Shown here: in pieces, positions 18,563 to 26,533 of the stretch
How the letters are laid out: every line of letters starts with the position of its first letter
How positions within the stretch are numbered: position 1 is the stretch's first letter
Assembly: GCF_009834185.1 (NCBI RefSeq)
Contig: NZ_CP047173.1
Location: 3,472,001-3,536,000, forward strand
Length of the DNA stretch: 64,000 nt
Reading direction: 5' to 3'
Source: Rathayibacter sp. VKM Ac-2760
Lineage (GTDB): Bacteria; Actinomycetota; Actinomycetes; Actinomycetales; Microbacteriaceae
Position numbers and translations under genes: made by a program
The notes under the pieces: generated by a model
Databases searched by the model: none
What the model saw: the letters and a program-made list of their open reading frames with translations, nothing else
Told to the model about the DNA's origin: nothing

Positions 18563-19504
18563 TCAGACTCCCGCGGGCCGGCGCCGCAGGGTCGCGACCG
18601 CGACGCCGCCGAGCGCGATCGCTCCGCCGATCAGCGCCGCCGCGGGCGGGGTCTCGCTCAGCAGGAGCCAGGACAGCAGCACCACGACCGCCGGGACCGC
18701 GTAGGTGGTCGCGGCGGTGCGGCCGGCGCTGGTGCGCGAGAGCACGTAGCCCCAGGTGGTGAAGGCGACGGCGGTCGGGAAGACCCCGAGGTAGACGACG
18801 GCGGCGATCGAGGCGGCGGGCGCGTCGGCGAGCGAGGCGAGCAGCTCCGGCGCGAACGGCAGGCAGGCGACGGTGGCGGCGAGGCAGCCGATCCAGGTCA
18901 TCGTCATCGCGTCGACGTGCGCGAGCAGGCGCTTCTGCAGCGTCGCGGCGCCGCCGTAGAGGACGGCGGCGGCGAGGCCGAGGACGACGCCGATCACGTC
19001 GAACTGCCCCGACGAGGTCGAGAACGCGATCACCGCGACTCCGGCGAGCGCCACCGCCATGCCGCCGAGCAGCCGGCGCGGGAAGCCCTCGCCGAGCAGG
19101 AGGCCCGCGAGGAGCGCCGTGATCATCGGCGCGATGTTGACCAGGAGCGCGGCGGTACCCGCGTCGACGTGCCGCTCGGCCGCGTTGAGCGCGAGGTTGT
19201 AGAGGCCGAACCAGGCGACGCCCCAGACGAGCACCAGGAGGAGGATCCGGCCGCGCGGCACCCGGCTGCGCTCCGGCCGCTCGCCGCTCCTGCGGGCCGT
19301 GATCACGAGCCGCACCGTCGTCAGCGCGATCGACCCCACCACGATCCGGCCGAGCGTGAGCGCACCCGGGCCGAAGTCGGGCGCGGCGTAGCGGATGCCG
19401 ACGAACGCCGACGCCCAGAGCAGCACCGTCACGGCGATGGCGCTCCAGAGGAGGACGGCCCCGCGCTGCGTCGAGTCGGCGGGGGCGTGCGCGGTGCGGG
19501 TCAT
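18563..19504 (-). CDS. EamA/DMT family transporter
   Basis: A 313-residue membrane protein with about ten helices arranged as two EamA repeats. Marks include a VAWFGLYNLALNAAERHVDAGTAALL stretch and, in the second repeat, a run from VYLGVFPTAVAFTTW through TSAGRTAATTYAVP to LLLSETPP. The family exports metabolites, often amino acids or related small molecules; the substrate cannot be read from sequence. The ATG at 19504 is divergent from the DUF2071 gene. The gene ends 97 bases before the telA start and is co-oriented with it. Confidence 0.9.
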   Translation of the reverse strand: MTRTAHAPADSTQRGAVLLWSAIAVTVLLWASAFVGIRYAAPDFGPGALTLGRIVVGSIALTTVRLVITARRSGERPERSRVPRGRILLLVLVWGVAWFGLYNLALNAAERHVDAGTAALLVNIAPMITALLAGLLLGEGFPRRLLGGMAVALAGVAVIAFSTSSGQFDVIGVVLGLAAAVLYGGAATLQKRLLAHVDAMTMTWIGCLAATVACLPFAPELLASLADAPAASIAAVVYLGVFPTAVAFTTWGYVLSRTSAGRTAATTYAVPAVVVLLSWLLLSETPPAAALIGGAIALGGVAVATLRRRPAGV

Positions 19505-19623
19505 GCCCCCATCGTGGCGGCTGCCGGCGCTGGCCGGGCGGAGTCCGCCCGGGCCGAGTGCGTCGCGCGCCGCTTCCGGCGCCGGACCGGCCGGTTCGCA
19601 GCAGCGGGGAGCACGATGGCCGC

Positions 19624-20358
19624 GTGACCTCCGTCGAACCCGTGTCCCGCACCGCGCCCGCGCTCGGCGGGCCGCGCATCCTCCGCCAGCGCTGGACCGA
19701 GGCGTCCTTCCTGCACTGGCGCGTCGACCCCGCGCTGGTGGCCCCGCACCTGCCGCCGGGAGTGCGGCCGGACGAGCACGACGGCTCCTCCTGGGTGGGT
19801 CTCATCCCGTTCCGGCTGTCGCGGACGGCGTTCCGCGGCGGACCGCGCGTGCCCTGGCTCGGCACCTTCCCCGAGGTGAACGTGCGGCTGTACTCGGTGG
19901 ACGAGCGGGGGCGCCGCGGAGTCGTCTTCGTCTCCCTCGAGGCGTCGCACCTGCTCCCCGTGCTGACCGCGCAGGCCGTGTTCGGGCTGCCCTACCGTTG
20001 GGCCCGGATGTCGATCGACCAGCGCCACCGCGCGCTCATCTACACGACCGAGCGGATCAGCGACCCGGCCGCGCGCTCGCGCATCGTCGTCCGGCCGACG
20101 CTCGGCACCGACGCCTCCGACGACCCGTTCGCCGCCTTCCTCACCGCGCGCTGGGCCTACCACGAGCGCCACCTCGGCTCGACCTGGTACGGCCGCAACC
20201 TGCACCGGCCGTGGCCGCTGCAGCGCGCGGAGCTGCTCGCGCTCGACGACGGGCTGCTCGAGGTCGCGGGCTTCCCGGGGCTGGCGGACCGCGCGCCGGA
20301 CTCGGTGCTGTACTCCCCGGGCGTGGAGACGGTGTTCACGGTGCCGCGGCGTCTTTAG
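19624..20358 (+). CDS. DUF2071 (YqjF-like) protein
   Basis: About 244 residues from GTG 19624. It shows the DUF2071 pattern: RQRWTEASFLHWRVDPALVAPHLPPG at the start, SWVGLIPFRL, the FPEVNVRLYS region with VFVSLEA, an ARWAYHERHLG segment and a C-terminal VLYSPGVETVF. The function of the family is unknown; the fold is related to acetoacetate decarboxylase. The start is not fully secure, because the frame is open upstream to 19558 and a second GTG lies at 19651. No strong ribosome binding site separates these choices. Confidence 0.8.
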   Translation: MTSVEPVSRTAPALGGPRILRQRWTEASFLHWRVDPALVAPHLPPGVRPDEHDGSSWVGLIPFRLSRTAFRGGPRVPWLGTFPEVNVRLYSVDERGRRGVVFVSLEASHLLPVLTAQAVFGLPYRWARMSIDQRHRALIYTTERISDPAARSRIVVRPTLGTDASDDPFAAFLTARWAYHERHLGSTWYGRNLHRPWPLQRAELLALDDGLLEVAGFPGLADRAPDSVLYSPGVETVFTVPRRL

Positions 20359-20481
20359 CGCGGGCGACTTCCCGACCGCTCCACTGCGGGGCGCTCCTCC
20401 ACAGGATCGATCTCGGCGGGTTCTCTGACTGTCCGGCCGAGGGGCCGCCCGTGTGTCGGTGGTCTGTGGAACCATTCTCGT

Positions 20482-21816
20482 ATGGTCGATTCAGAGGCGG
20501 GGGCGCGGCCCCCGACGGTGCGCGAGTGCCTGGACGGGGCGTTCGCCTCGGCCGTCGGCGCGGTGGGCGCGGTCGATGCGTTCCGGGCGCGGGCGGAGGC
20601 GCAGCGGGCCGAGCTGATCGAGCTCACGCGGCTCGCGGCGGTGGCGGCGGAGGGGGCCCTGGTCCATCCAGGAGTGAGCAGTCGCGCGGAGCGGCGTGAG
20701 GCGGCGCACCGGGCGCTCGTCGCCGAGCTCGCCACCGTGCTGCGGATGTCCGAGTCGCACGCGGCCGGGCTGATCGAGGAGAGTCGTCTGCTCGTCAACG
20801 AGCTGCCGCGGACCCTCGCCGCGCTGCGCGACGCGGCGATCTCACCCGAGCACGCGCGGGTGATCCTCCGCGCGGCCGCCGAGCTGCCGCCCGAGGTGCG
20901 CGGGCGCCTCGACGAGGAGGCCGCCGTGCTCGCGGCCGACCGCACTCCCCCGCAGCTGCAGCGCCGACTCCGCACGCTCCGCGAGCGGCTCCACCCGGAG
21001 TCGCTGACCGAGCGCCACCGGCGCTGCGCCGGGCGGCGAGGCGTCTGGCTGGACGGGGACAGCGACGGCATGGCCACCCTGCTCCTGCACCTCCCCGCGC
21101 CCGAGGCGCACGGCGCCTTCGACCGGATCGATCGCGCGGCGCGCTCCCTGCACGAGCTGCCCGGCGAGAAGCGGACGATCGGGCAGCTGCGGGCGGACGT
21201 CGGAGCGGCGCTCCTGATCGACGGCGAGACCGTCGGCGCGGATCGACGCGCGACGGGCACCGCCGTCCCGGTCGGGATCCGACCGCGGGTCGCGGTCACC
21301 GTCCCCGTCCTCACGCTCCTCGGCCGCTCCGACGAGCCCGGCATCCTCGAGGGCTACGGGCCGATCGACCCCGGGACCGCCCGCCGCCTCGCGGCCGACG
21401 CGCCCTCCTTCACGCGGATCCTCACCCATTCGGAGACCGGCACGGTGCTCTCCGTGGGACGCACGTCGTACCGGGTTCCCGCCGACCTGCGGCGCTACCT
21501 GCTGCACCGCGACGAGACCTGCCGCTTCCCCGGCTGCACCCGGGCTGCCTCCGCCGGCGACGTCGACCACGGCGTCGAGTGGCAGCACGGCGGCCGCACC
21601 GACGCCGACAACCTCGCCCACCTCTGCCGCCACCACCACCGGCTCCGGCACACCACCACCTGGCAGGTCGAGCACCGGCCCGCCGGAGTCCTGCACTGGA
21701 CGAGCCCGACCGGCCGACGGCACGTCACGCACCCCGCGCGCACCGATCCGCCGGGAGGCCGCGCGGCACCGGTCGGCGAACCGGACGCCGTGAAGGACGA
21801 GCCGCCGCCGTTCTGA
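20482..21816 (+). CDS. DUF222 and HNH endonuclease domain protein (13E12 type)
   Basis: A 444-residue protein. DUF222 covers about residues 10-300, helical with an RERLHPESLTERHRR segment. The C-terminal HNH nuclease has zinc-binding CRFPGC from Cys347, DVDHG with His363, NLAHLC and HHHRLRH. This is the abundant 13E12 repeat family of actinobacteria, present in many paralogous copies in Microbacteriaceae. Its biological role is not settled; proposals include mobile homing-type nucleases and DNA repair or defence. I see no flanking repeats, intron or intein to mark it as a mobile element here. The ATG follows a 123-base leader. Confidence 0.93.
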   Translation: MVDSEAGARPPTVRECLDGAFASAVGAVGAVDAFRARAEAQRAELIELTRLAAVAAEGALVHPGVSSRAERREAAHRALVAELATVLRMSESHAAGLIEESRLLVNELPRTLAALRDAAISPEHARVILRAAAELPPEVRGRLDEEAAVLAADRTPPQLQRRLRTLRERLHPESLTERHRRCAGRRGVWLDGDSDGMATLLLHLPAPEAHGAFDRIDRAARSLHELPGEKRTIGQLRADVGAALLIDGETVGADRRATGTAVPVGIRPRVAVTVPVLTLLGRSDEPGILEGYGPIDPGTARRLAADAPSFTRILTHSETGTVLSVGRTSYRVPADLRRYLLHRDETCRFPGCTRAASAGDVDHGVEWQHGGRTDADNLAHLCRHHHRLRHTTTWQVEHRPAGVLHWTSPTGRRHVTHPARTDPPGGRAAPVGEPDAVKDEPPPF

Positions 21817-21887
21817 GGTCGGCCGGGTGTCGGTGCGAGGATCGGAAGGGGACGTGTTCAACGAGAGAACGGGATCGGGGGTCATCG

Positions 21888-22649
21888 ATGATCGCTTCTT
21901 CGACCTGCCTGATCGAGGTCGTCCGAGCGGGCTGGGAGATGGACTGCTGCGGTGCGCCGCTCGCAGTCGGGGGCCGGGTGACCTGGTCGCTGCTGGGCTA
22001 CCCGGCTCGGTCGGGGCGCCCCGAGCAGTACGGCGAGGAGCACCACGACACGTCGCCGAACGCACGGCCGGTGACCGGAACAGTGCGTGGGATCGTCGGC
22101 GAGACGGTGCTCGGCAGAATCCCGGCGATCGGCGAGGGCGATGTCCTCGTCCCCGACCCCTCGAAGCGGAGGTTGCAGCGACTCGCGTCCTGGGACCGCT
22201 CCACCGGCGGCGCGACCCTCCGCGTCGCCCTCGAGATCGACGCGGACGCCGAGCTCCCGCCGCCGTGGGAGCCGCCGGCTACCGCCCAGGGCGCTCGGAC
22301 GCCACCGCCCGAGGTCGTCGCCGCTCTGCACGCCCTGCTCGTCCGGATCCACGGCGCCTGGGGCGAACGAGTCCACATCCGGTCCGTCGACCGCGGCAGG
22401 AAGGCGAGCATCGTCCCGTCCACCGACGGCGCCGGCGGCCTGCACTGGGCGCTCGGACCGGAAAACCTCGTCGTCAACCTCGGCTACGACCGCGTGATCC
22501 TGCCCGGCGATCTCGACGGCGTCGCCCGGCTCGAGGTCCTCGCCGACGAGGTCGCCCGCGGAGTCGTCCGTCAGGACCCGCCGATCACGAGTCAAGGGGT
22601 CCTGCTGATGCCCGCGCGCAGGCGTAGGGTTCCCACTTCGGCCTGGTGA
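21888..22649 (+). CDS. DUF6578 domain protein
   Basis: About 253 residues from ATG 21888, with a GGGGG tract seven bases upstream as ribosome binding site. The N-terminus (LIEVVRAGWEMDCCGAPLAVG, then VTWSLLGYP and EEHHD) matches the DUF6578 pattern, with adjacent cysteines and a His pair that could bind metal. The second half (about 110-253) is not recognised. It lies 71 bases after the DUF222/HNH gene and ends just before the HAD gene, so the three could share a transcript. Function unknown. Confidence 0.75.
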   Translation: MIASSTCLIEVVRAGWEMDCCGAPLAVGGRVTWSLLGYPARSGRPEQYGEEHHDTSPNARPVTGTVRGIVGETVLGRIPAIGEGDVLVPDPSKRRLQRLASWDRSTGGATLRVALEIDADAELPPPWEPPATAQGARTPPPEVVAALHALLVRIHGAWGERVHIRSVDRGRKASIVPSTDGAGGLHWALGPENLVVNLGYDRVILPGDLDGVARLEVLADEVARGVVRQDPPITSQGVLLMPARRRRVPTSAW

Positions 22650-22699
22650 GACACTCGGCTCCCGCACTCGGCCTCCACGACCAGCAGAGGACGAACCAC

Positions 22700-23377
22700 A
22701 TGCCCACGACTCCGACCGCCGTGCTCTTCGACATCGACGGCACGCTCGCGGACACCAACTTCCTGCACGTGGAGGCCTGGTCGCGCGCGTTCTGGCAGGC
22801 CGACCTCGACGTGGCGACCTGGCGGATCCAGCGCGCCATCGGCGCCGACGCGTCGGAGCTGCTCGACATGCTCCTCGAGGACGACGTCGACGACGACGCG
22901 CGCACCCTGGTGAAGGGCCTGCACGCGAAGAACTACGCCGAGGCGTCCGCTCGGATAGCGCTCCTGCCCGGAGCGCGCGAGCTCATACAGGCGCTCGTCG
23001 AGCGGGGCGTCCGCGTGGTCCTCGCGACGTCCGCGCCGCAGAACGAGCTGGACGTCCTGCTCGACGTCCTCGACCTCGGCGACGCGGTGCACGCGGTCGC
23101 GAGCGGTGAGGACGTCGAGACCGCGAAGCCGTCGCCCGACGTCATCGGCATCGCGCTCGAGCGGGCCGGTGTCTCGGTCGACCGCGCGATCATGGTCGGC
23201 GACGCGACCTGGGACGTGATCGCCGCCGAGCGGGCCGGCCTCGCGACCGTCGCCGTGCAGTCCGGCGGCACCGGGGAGCAGGAGCTGCGCGAGGCCGGCG
23301 CGGTCGCGGTCTACGAGGACGCGGCGGCGATCCTCGCCGACCTGGAGGGCGGACCGCTGGCGAGCCTCCTGCGCTGA
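22700..23377 (+). CDS. HAD family hydrolase (phosphoglycolate phosphatase-like)
   Basis: A 225-residue HAD phosphatase. Motif I is FDIDGT with Asp11 and Asp13, motif II is LATSAP, motif III is the lysine in TAKPSPD, and motif IV is MVGDATWD. The alpha-helical cap lies between residues 20 and 85. The family dephosphorylates small metabolites; the specific substrate is not evident. The start at 22700 follows AGAGG at a suitable distance. It converges with the copper-type operon across 33 bases. Confidence 0.9.
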   Translation: MPTTPTAVLFDIDGTLADTNFLHVEAWSRAFWQADLDVATWRIQRAIGADASELLDMLLEDDVDDDARTLVKGLHAKNYAEASARIALLPGARELIQALVERGVRVVLATSAPQNELDVLLDVLDLGDAVHAVASGEDVETAKPSPDVIGIALERAGVSVDRAIMVGDATWDVIAAERAGLATVAVQSGGTGEQELREAGAVAVYEDAAAILADLEGGPLASLLR

Positions 23378-23410
23378 CCCCGAGAGGAGCGCTGGAGGCC
23401 CGCGCCGAGG

Positions 23411-24025
23411 TCAGCTCTGCGGGCGCCGCCGCAGCAGGAGCAGCGTGATCCCCACCGCCGCGACGACGGCGACGAGCGCGCCGCCGATCCAGAGCACGTC
23501 GCCGAGAAGCGCCGGGTCCGAGCCGGTCGACGCCTCGTCCGCGGTCGGCGCCGAGGCGTCCGAGACCGCCACCGTGCCGTTGCAGTCGGGCACCGACTCC
23601 GAGCCCTCGGCGAGCGCGACGTCCGCTCCGGGCTGCCAGTCGAAGCCGTACTGACCGGAGACCGGGTGCCCGTCGGTCGAGACGACCTGCCAGGTCACCT
23701 CGTAGGCACCGGCCGCGCCGAGCTCGAGCGGCATCGACGCCTCCGGACCGACGACGCTCACGCAGCCGTCGCCGTAGTAGAGGCCGTCGGGCCCGACGAC
23801 GCGCAGAGCTGCGGCGGCTCCGTCGTTGCCGAGGACCAGCAGGTCGTCGTTCGTCGTCAGGACCATCGTCCCGGGCTGCTCCGTCACCGTCGAGTCCGCC
23901 GCGGGAGTGGTGGACACGAGGTAGTTGTGCGCGCTGGCGGGCGCCGCCACCGCGACCGAGCCGAGGAGCCCGATCGCGGTGGCGGCGAGGACGAGGCGTC
24001 CGCCCTTCCGGTGAGCGAGCGTCAC
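23411..24025 (-). CDS. CopC-domain copper-binding exported protein
   Basis: A 204-residue exported protein. A signal peptide ends at ASA, leaving His33 as the mature N-terminus. The CopC beta-sandwich follows to about residue 130 and ends in STDGHPVSGQYGF, where Asp118 and His120 form the DxH pair that completes a Cu(II) site with the N-terminal histidine. A Ser/Thr/Ala-rich linker leads to a C-terminal membrane helix (about 178-198) and an RRR tail, so it is anchored on the outer face. The fused CopD permease found in YcnJ is absent. The ATG overlaps the stop of the YcnI gene (ATGA). Confidence 0.88.
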   Translation of the reverse strand: MTLAHRKGGRLVLAATAIGLLGSVAVAAPASAHNYLVSTTPAADSTVTEQPGTMVLTTNDDLLVLGNDGAAAALRVVGPDGLYYGDGCVSVVGPEASMPLELGAAGAYEVTWQVVSTDGHPVSGQYGFDWQPGADVALAEGSESVPDCNGTVAVSDASAPTADEASTGSDPALLGDVLWIGGALVAVVAAVGITLLLLRRRPQS

Positions 24026-24810
24026 GCGGACGCCTTCGGGCTGCGGCGGCGCGAGGCGAGCCCGAAGGCGACGCCGACGGCACCGAGGACGAGCCCGCCG
24101 ACGCCGAGGACGCGGGCGATCACGTCGTCGCCCTGACCGGTGGCGGTGGTCGCGGAGGCGGTCGTCGCGACCGCGTCGTCACCGTCGCCGTCGTCGTCAG
24201 CGGCCCCGGCGTCGTGGTGGCCGGAGCCCGCCATCGCGGCGGTCACCGCGACGGTCGGCGCGGGCAGCTCGGGCTCGGCCTCGCCCTCGACGGTCGGCTG
24301 GTCCCACGCGGTCGAGCCGGTCTCGCAGGTCTGCAGCACCGGGAACTCGAGGGTCGAGCCGGCCGCGTCCTCCGGCAGCTGCAGCTGGAGCGAGACGGTG
24401 TCGCGGTAGCCGTCGGCGAGCGCGGTCTTCGCGGTGTAGACGACGTCGGACACGCGCTCGGTCGCGGTGTTGCCGTGCGCGTCGGTCACCGGGTCGGCGA
24501 TCGCGACCTCGTTCTTCACGACGTCCCAGTTGGGGTTCACGGTCGGGCTGACCGAGTTGATCCCCTCGGGGATGGTGATGCTGAGACCGGTCGTCGGCGA
24601 GCCCTCGCAGCCGTGCGCGAGCGAGAAGGTCACGACGGTGTACGAGCCGGCGGCCGTGCTCGACGCCGCGGCGGTGACGTGCGCGCTCGCGGCGGTCGGA
24701 GCGGCCAGGGCGAGGGCGACGGAGCCCGCGGCGACGAGCGCACCGCCGCCGACGAGGCGGACGCGGGAGGAGAAGGAGGAGGAAGAGGAAGCGGTACGGG
24801 TGGTGGTCAT
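24022..24810 (-). CDS. YcnI family (DUF1775) copper-binding membrane protein
   Basis: A 262-residue protein. The signal peptide ends at ASA, so mature His44 is the N-terminal residue, the key Cu(II) ligand of DUF1775. The conserved domain covers about residues 44-195: TVVTFSLAHGCEGSPTTGLSI, IPEGINSVSPTVNPNWDV, and VLQTCETGSTAWDQP near the end. A GHHDAGAADDDGDGDD stretch, a Thr/Ala linker and a C-terminal membrane helix close the protein. Such proteins act as extracytoplasmic copper chaperones and are usually paired with CopC or YcnJ, as here. Confidence 0.9.
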   Translation of the reverse strand: MTTTRTASSSSSFSSRVRLVGGGALVAAGSVALALAAPTAASAHVTAAASSTAAGSYTVVTFSLAHGCEGSPTTGLSITIPEGINSVSPTVNPNWDVVKNEVAIADPVTDAHGNTATERVSDVVYTAKTALADGYRDTVSLQLQLPEDAAGSTLEFPVLQTCETGSTAWDQPTVEGEAEPELPAPTVAVTAAMAGSGHHDAGAADDDGDGDDAVATTASATTATGQGDDVIARVLGVGGLVLGAVGVAFGLASRRRSPKASA

Positions 24811-24913
24811 GATCGTGAGGAGTCCTAGCGGGAGTCGGCGCCTCACCGAGAGGTCGGCGCCGAGAAGGGTGAGGGCGCAGCGCGGGGTCGCAGTGCGCAC
24901 GGGCCCACCTCGC

Positions 24914-24929
24914 CCTCCCGATCGGGAGG
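24914..24929. other. Perfect 16-bp palindrome inside the copper-type operon
   Basis: CCTCCC-GATC-GGGAGG lies just after the stop of the membrane-protein gene (24933) and 104 bases before the ycnI start. As RNA it forms a six-pair GC stem with a four-base loop. It could be a weak intercistronic terminator, a processing site or an operator; no U-tract follows it on the transcribed strand. Confidence 0.5.
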
Positions 24930-24932
24930 ACG

Positions 24933-25550
24933 TCAGACGGCGGGCAGGGCGCGCGCGGGCGGGCCGCGGTGCCGCAGGATCCGCAGGACCGCGTCGAGGG
25001 CGCGGGGCGCGCTCGGCTCGACGGAGCCGAGGACGGCCACCGTGCGGCCGCGCGGCGCCAGGAGGGCCGAGGCGCGCGCGACCAGGCGGACCACGATCCG
25101 CAGCACGCTCGTGCCGAGGGTCCAGAAGACGCGCTCGCCGTGGCGGAGCGCCGCGACGGTGACGACGGCGGCGACCAGGTGCGAGAGGAGCATCGGCAGC
25201 GTGTGCGCGGCGTGACCCGACGCCCCGGCGATCAGCTCGACCGTGCCGCCGCCGTGGAAGTGGCCGCCGGCGGTGGTGCCGGCGACGCTGACGTCGCCGC
25301 CTCCGCCGGTCACCAGGAAGAGGGAGTGGTAGGCCAGCTGGCTGAGCAGCACCGCCACCGCGAGCCGCGCGAGCGACAGCGTGCGACCGGAGAGCAGGAC
25401 GCAGACGACGGCCGCGAAGGCGGTGGCGAGCGCGAGGATCGCCGGAGCGGGGGCCTCGGCGCCGGCCAGCGTGTGCGAGGCGGCGGCGGTCGCGGTCGCG
25501 GCGACGGCGGCGACGACTCCGCGTGCCACCCGTGCCCCTCGCGTCTGCAT
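24933..25550 (-). CDS. Multi-pass membrane protein at the head of the copper-type operon
   Basis: A 205-residue protein with about five hydrophobic segments (roughly 10-30, 35-55, 60-80, 110-135, and a weaker one at 140-165). No named family was recognised. A periplasm-sized loop around residues 82-105 has GGHFHGGGTVE and a following HAAH, a set of histidines that could bind metal. The C-terminus is cytoplasmic-looking and Arg/Pro-rich. It is co-oriented with and upstream of YcnI and CopC, separated by 122 bases that hold a GC palindrome. A role in copper handling is inferred from context and from the histidines. Confidence 0.75.
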   Translation of the reverse strand: MQTRGARVARGVVAAVAATATAAASHTLAGAEAPAPAILALATAFAAVVCVLLSGRTLSLARLAVAVLLSQLAYHSLFLVTGGGGDVSVAGTTAGGHFHGGGTVELIAGASGHAAHTLPMLLSHLVAAVVTVAALRHGERVFWTLGTSVLRIVVRLVARASALLAPRGRTVAVLGSVEPSAPRALDAVLRILRHRGPPARALPAV

Positions 25551-25769
25551 CCGCCCGACTCCTGGTCTCTCGTGCCGCGCTGCGTGCGCGGGCCGAGGTC
25601 AAGGGTAATCGCCCCGCCGTCGCCGTTATGAACCCGTGACCGGATTGCTCCGATCGATTCCAAACCCCCTCGGGGAGGGCTCCGAAGACTGTTCAACGGC
25701 CGCGAAACGGTCCACACACAGACAGGTCCTCCGCAACTCGTGGGGGCCGTATCACGAAGGAGAATCCCC

Positions 25770-26450
25770 ATGCGATCCACCAAGCGCACCGCCCTCGCCG
25801 CATTCGCTCTGCTCGGCACCGCCGCCCTCGGCCTCACCGCCTGCTCCTCCGGCGCCGGCACCACCGACGCCGCGAGCGAGACGTCCTCCCCCATGTCGAC
25901 CCCGATGATGACCGAGTCGGCCACCCCCATGGCGACCATGGACCCGGCCGCCAACCTCGTCGGCTCCGGCTGCGCCGCGTACGCCGAGCAGGTCCCGGAC
26001 GGCGCCGGCTCGGTCGGCGGAATGGCGCTCGACCCGGTGGCCACCGCCGCGTCGAACAACCCGCTGCTCAAGACCCTGACCGCTGCGGTCTCCGGTCAGC
26101 TCAACCCCGACGTCAACCTCGTCGACACGCTGAACGGCAGCGAGTTCACCGTCTTCGCCCCCGTCGACGACGCGTTCGCCAAGCTCGACGCCGCCACCCT
26201 CGCCACGCTGGCGACCCCCGAGGGAGCGGCCACGCTCTCCTCGATCCTCACCTACCACGTCGTCCCCGGCCAGATCGCCCCTGACGACATCGACGGCACC
26301 CACGCCACCGTCCAGGGCGGCGACGTCACCGTCACCGGTTCCGGCGACGACATCAAGGTGAACGACGCCTCGGTCATCTGCGGCGGCGTCCAGACCGCCA
26401 ACGCGACCGTGTACCTCATCGACACGGTTCTGACCCCCCCGGCCTCCTAA
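25770..26450 (+). CDS. Fasciclin-domain lipoprotein (MPT70/MPB70-like) with Met-rich linker
   Basis: A 226-residue exported protein. The ATG at 25770 has GAAGGAGA seven bases upstream. The signal ends at LTAC with lipid-anchor Cys25. A Met-rich linker (Met42, 46, 47, 54, 57) precedes a single fasciclin domain (about 85-226) with NPLLKTLTAAVSGQLNPDVNLVDTLN, FTVFAPVDDAF, ILTYHVVPGQI and TVYLIDTVL. Homologues are abundant secreted or surface proteins in actinobacteria and bind unknown partners. It diverges from the copper-type operon, and spaced methionines of this kind can bind Cu(I), so a copper link is possible. A strong stem-loop follows the gene. Confidence 0.92.
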   Translation: MRSTKRTALAAFALLGTAALGLTACSSGAGTTDAASETSSPMSTPMMTESATPMATMDPAANLVGSGCAAYAEQVPDGAGSVGGMALDPVATAASNNPLLKTLTAAVSGQLNPDVNLVDTLNGSEFTVFAPVDDAFAKLDAATLATLATPEGAATLSSILTYHVVPGQIAPDDIDGTHATVQGGDVTVTGSGDDIKVNDASVICGGVQTANATVYLIDTVLTPPAS

Positions 26451-26461
26451 GCCACAAGCAA

Positions 26462-26510
26462 GAAACGCCGAAGGGCGGGCACCCACCGGGTGTCCGCCCT
26501 TCGGCGTTTC
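26462..26510. terminator. Bidirectional rho-independent-type terminator
   Basis: A 23-bp stem (26462-26484 with 26488-26510) with one G-U/mismatch position and a three-base ACC loop lies between the convergent fasciclin and helicase genes. The arms begin GAAACGCCGAAGGG and end CCCTTCGGCGTTTC. Only the helicase side has a modest T-run. Confidence 0.92.
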
Positions 26511-26533
26511 CTGCGTGAGCAGAGGGACGGTGA

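Noticed and set aside
20482..21816. DUF222/HNH gene as an active mobile element
   Set aside because: No flanking target duplications, inverted repeats, intron or intein were seen, and the gene sits in an ordinary gene run. Family abundance alone does not show mobility here.
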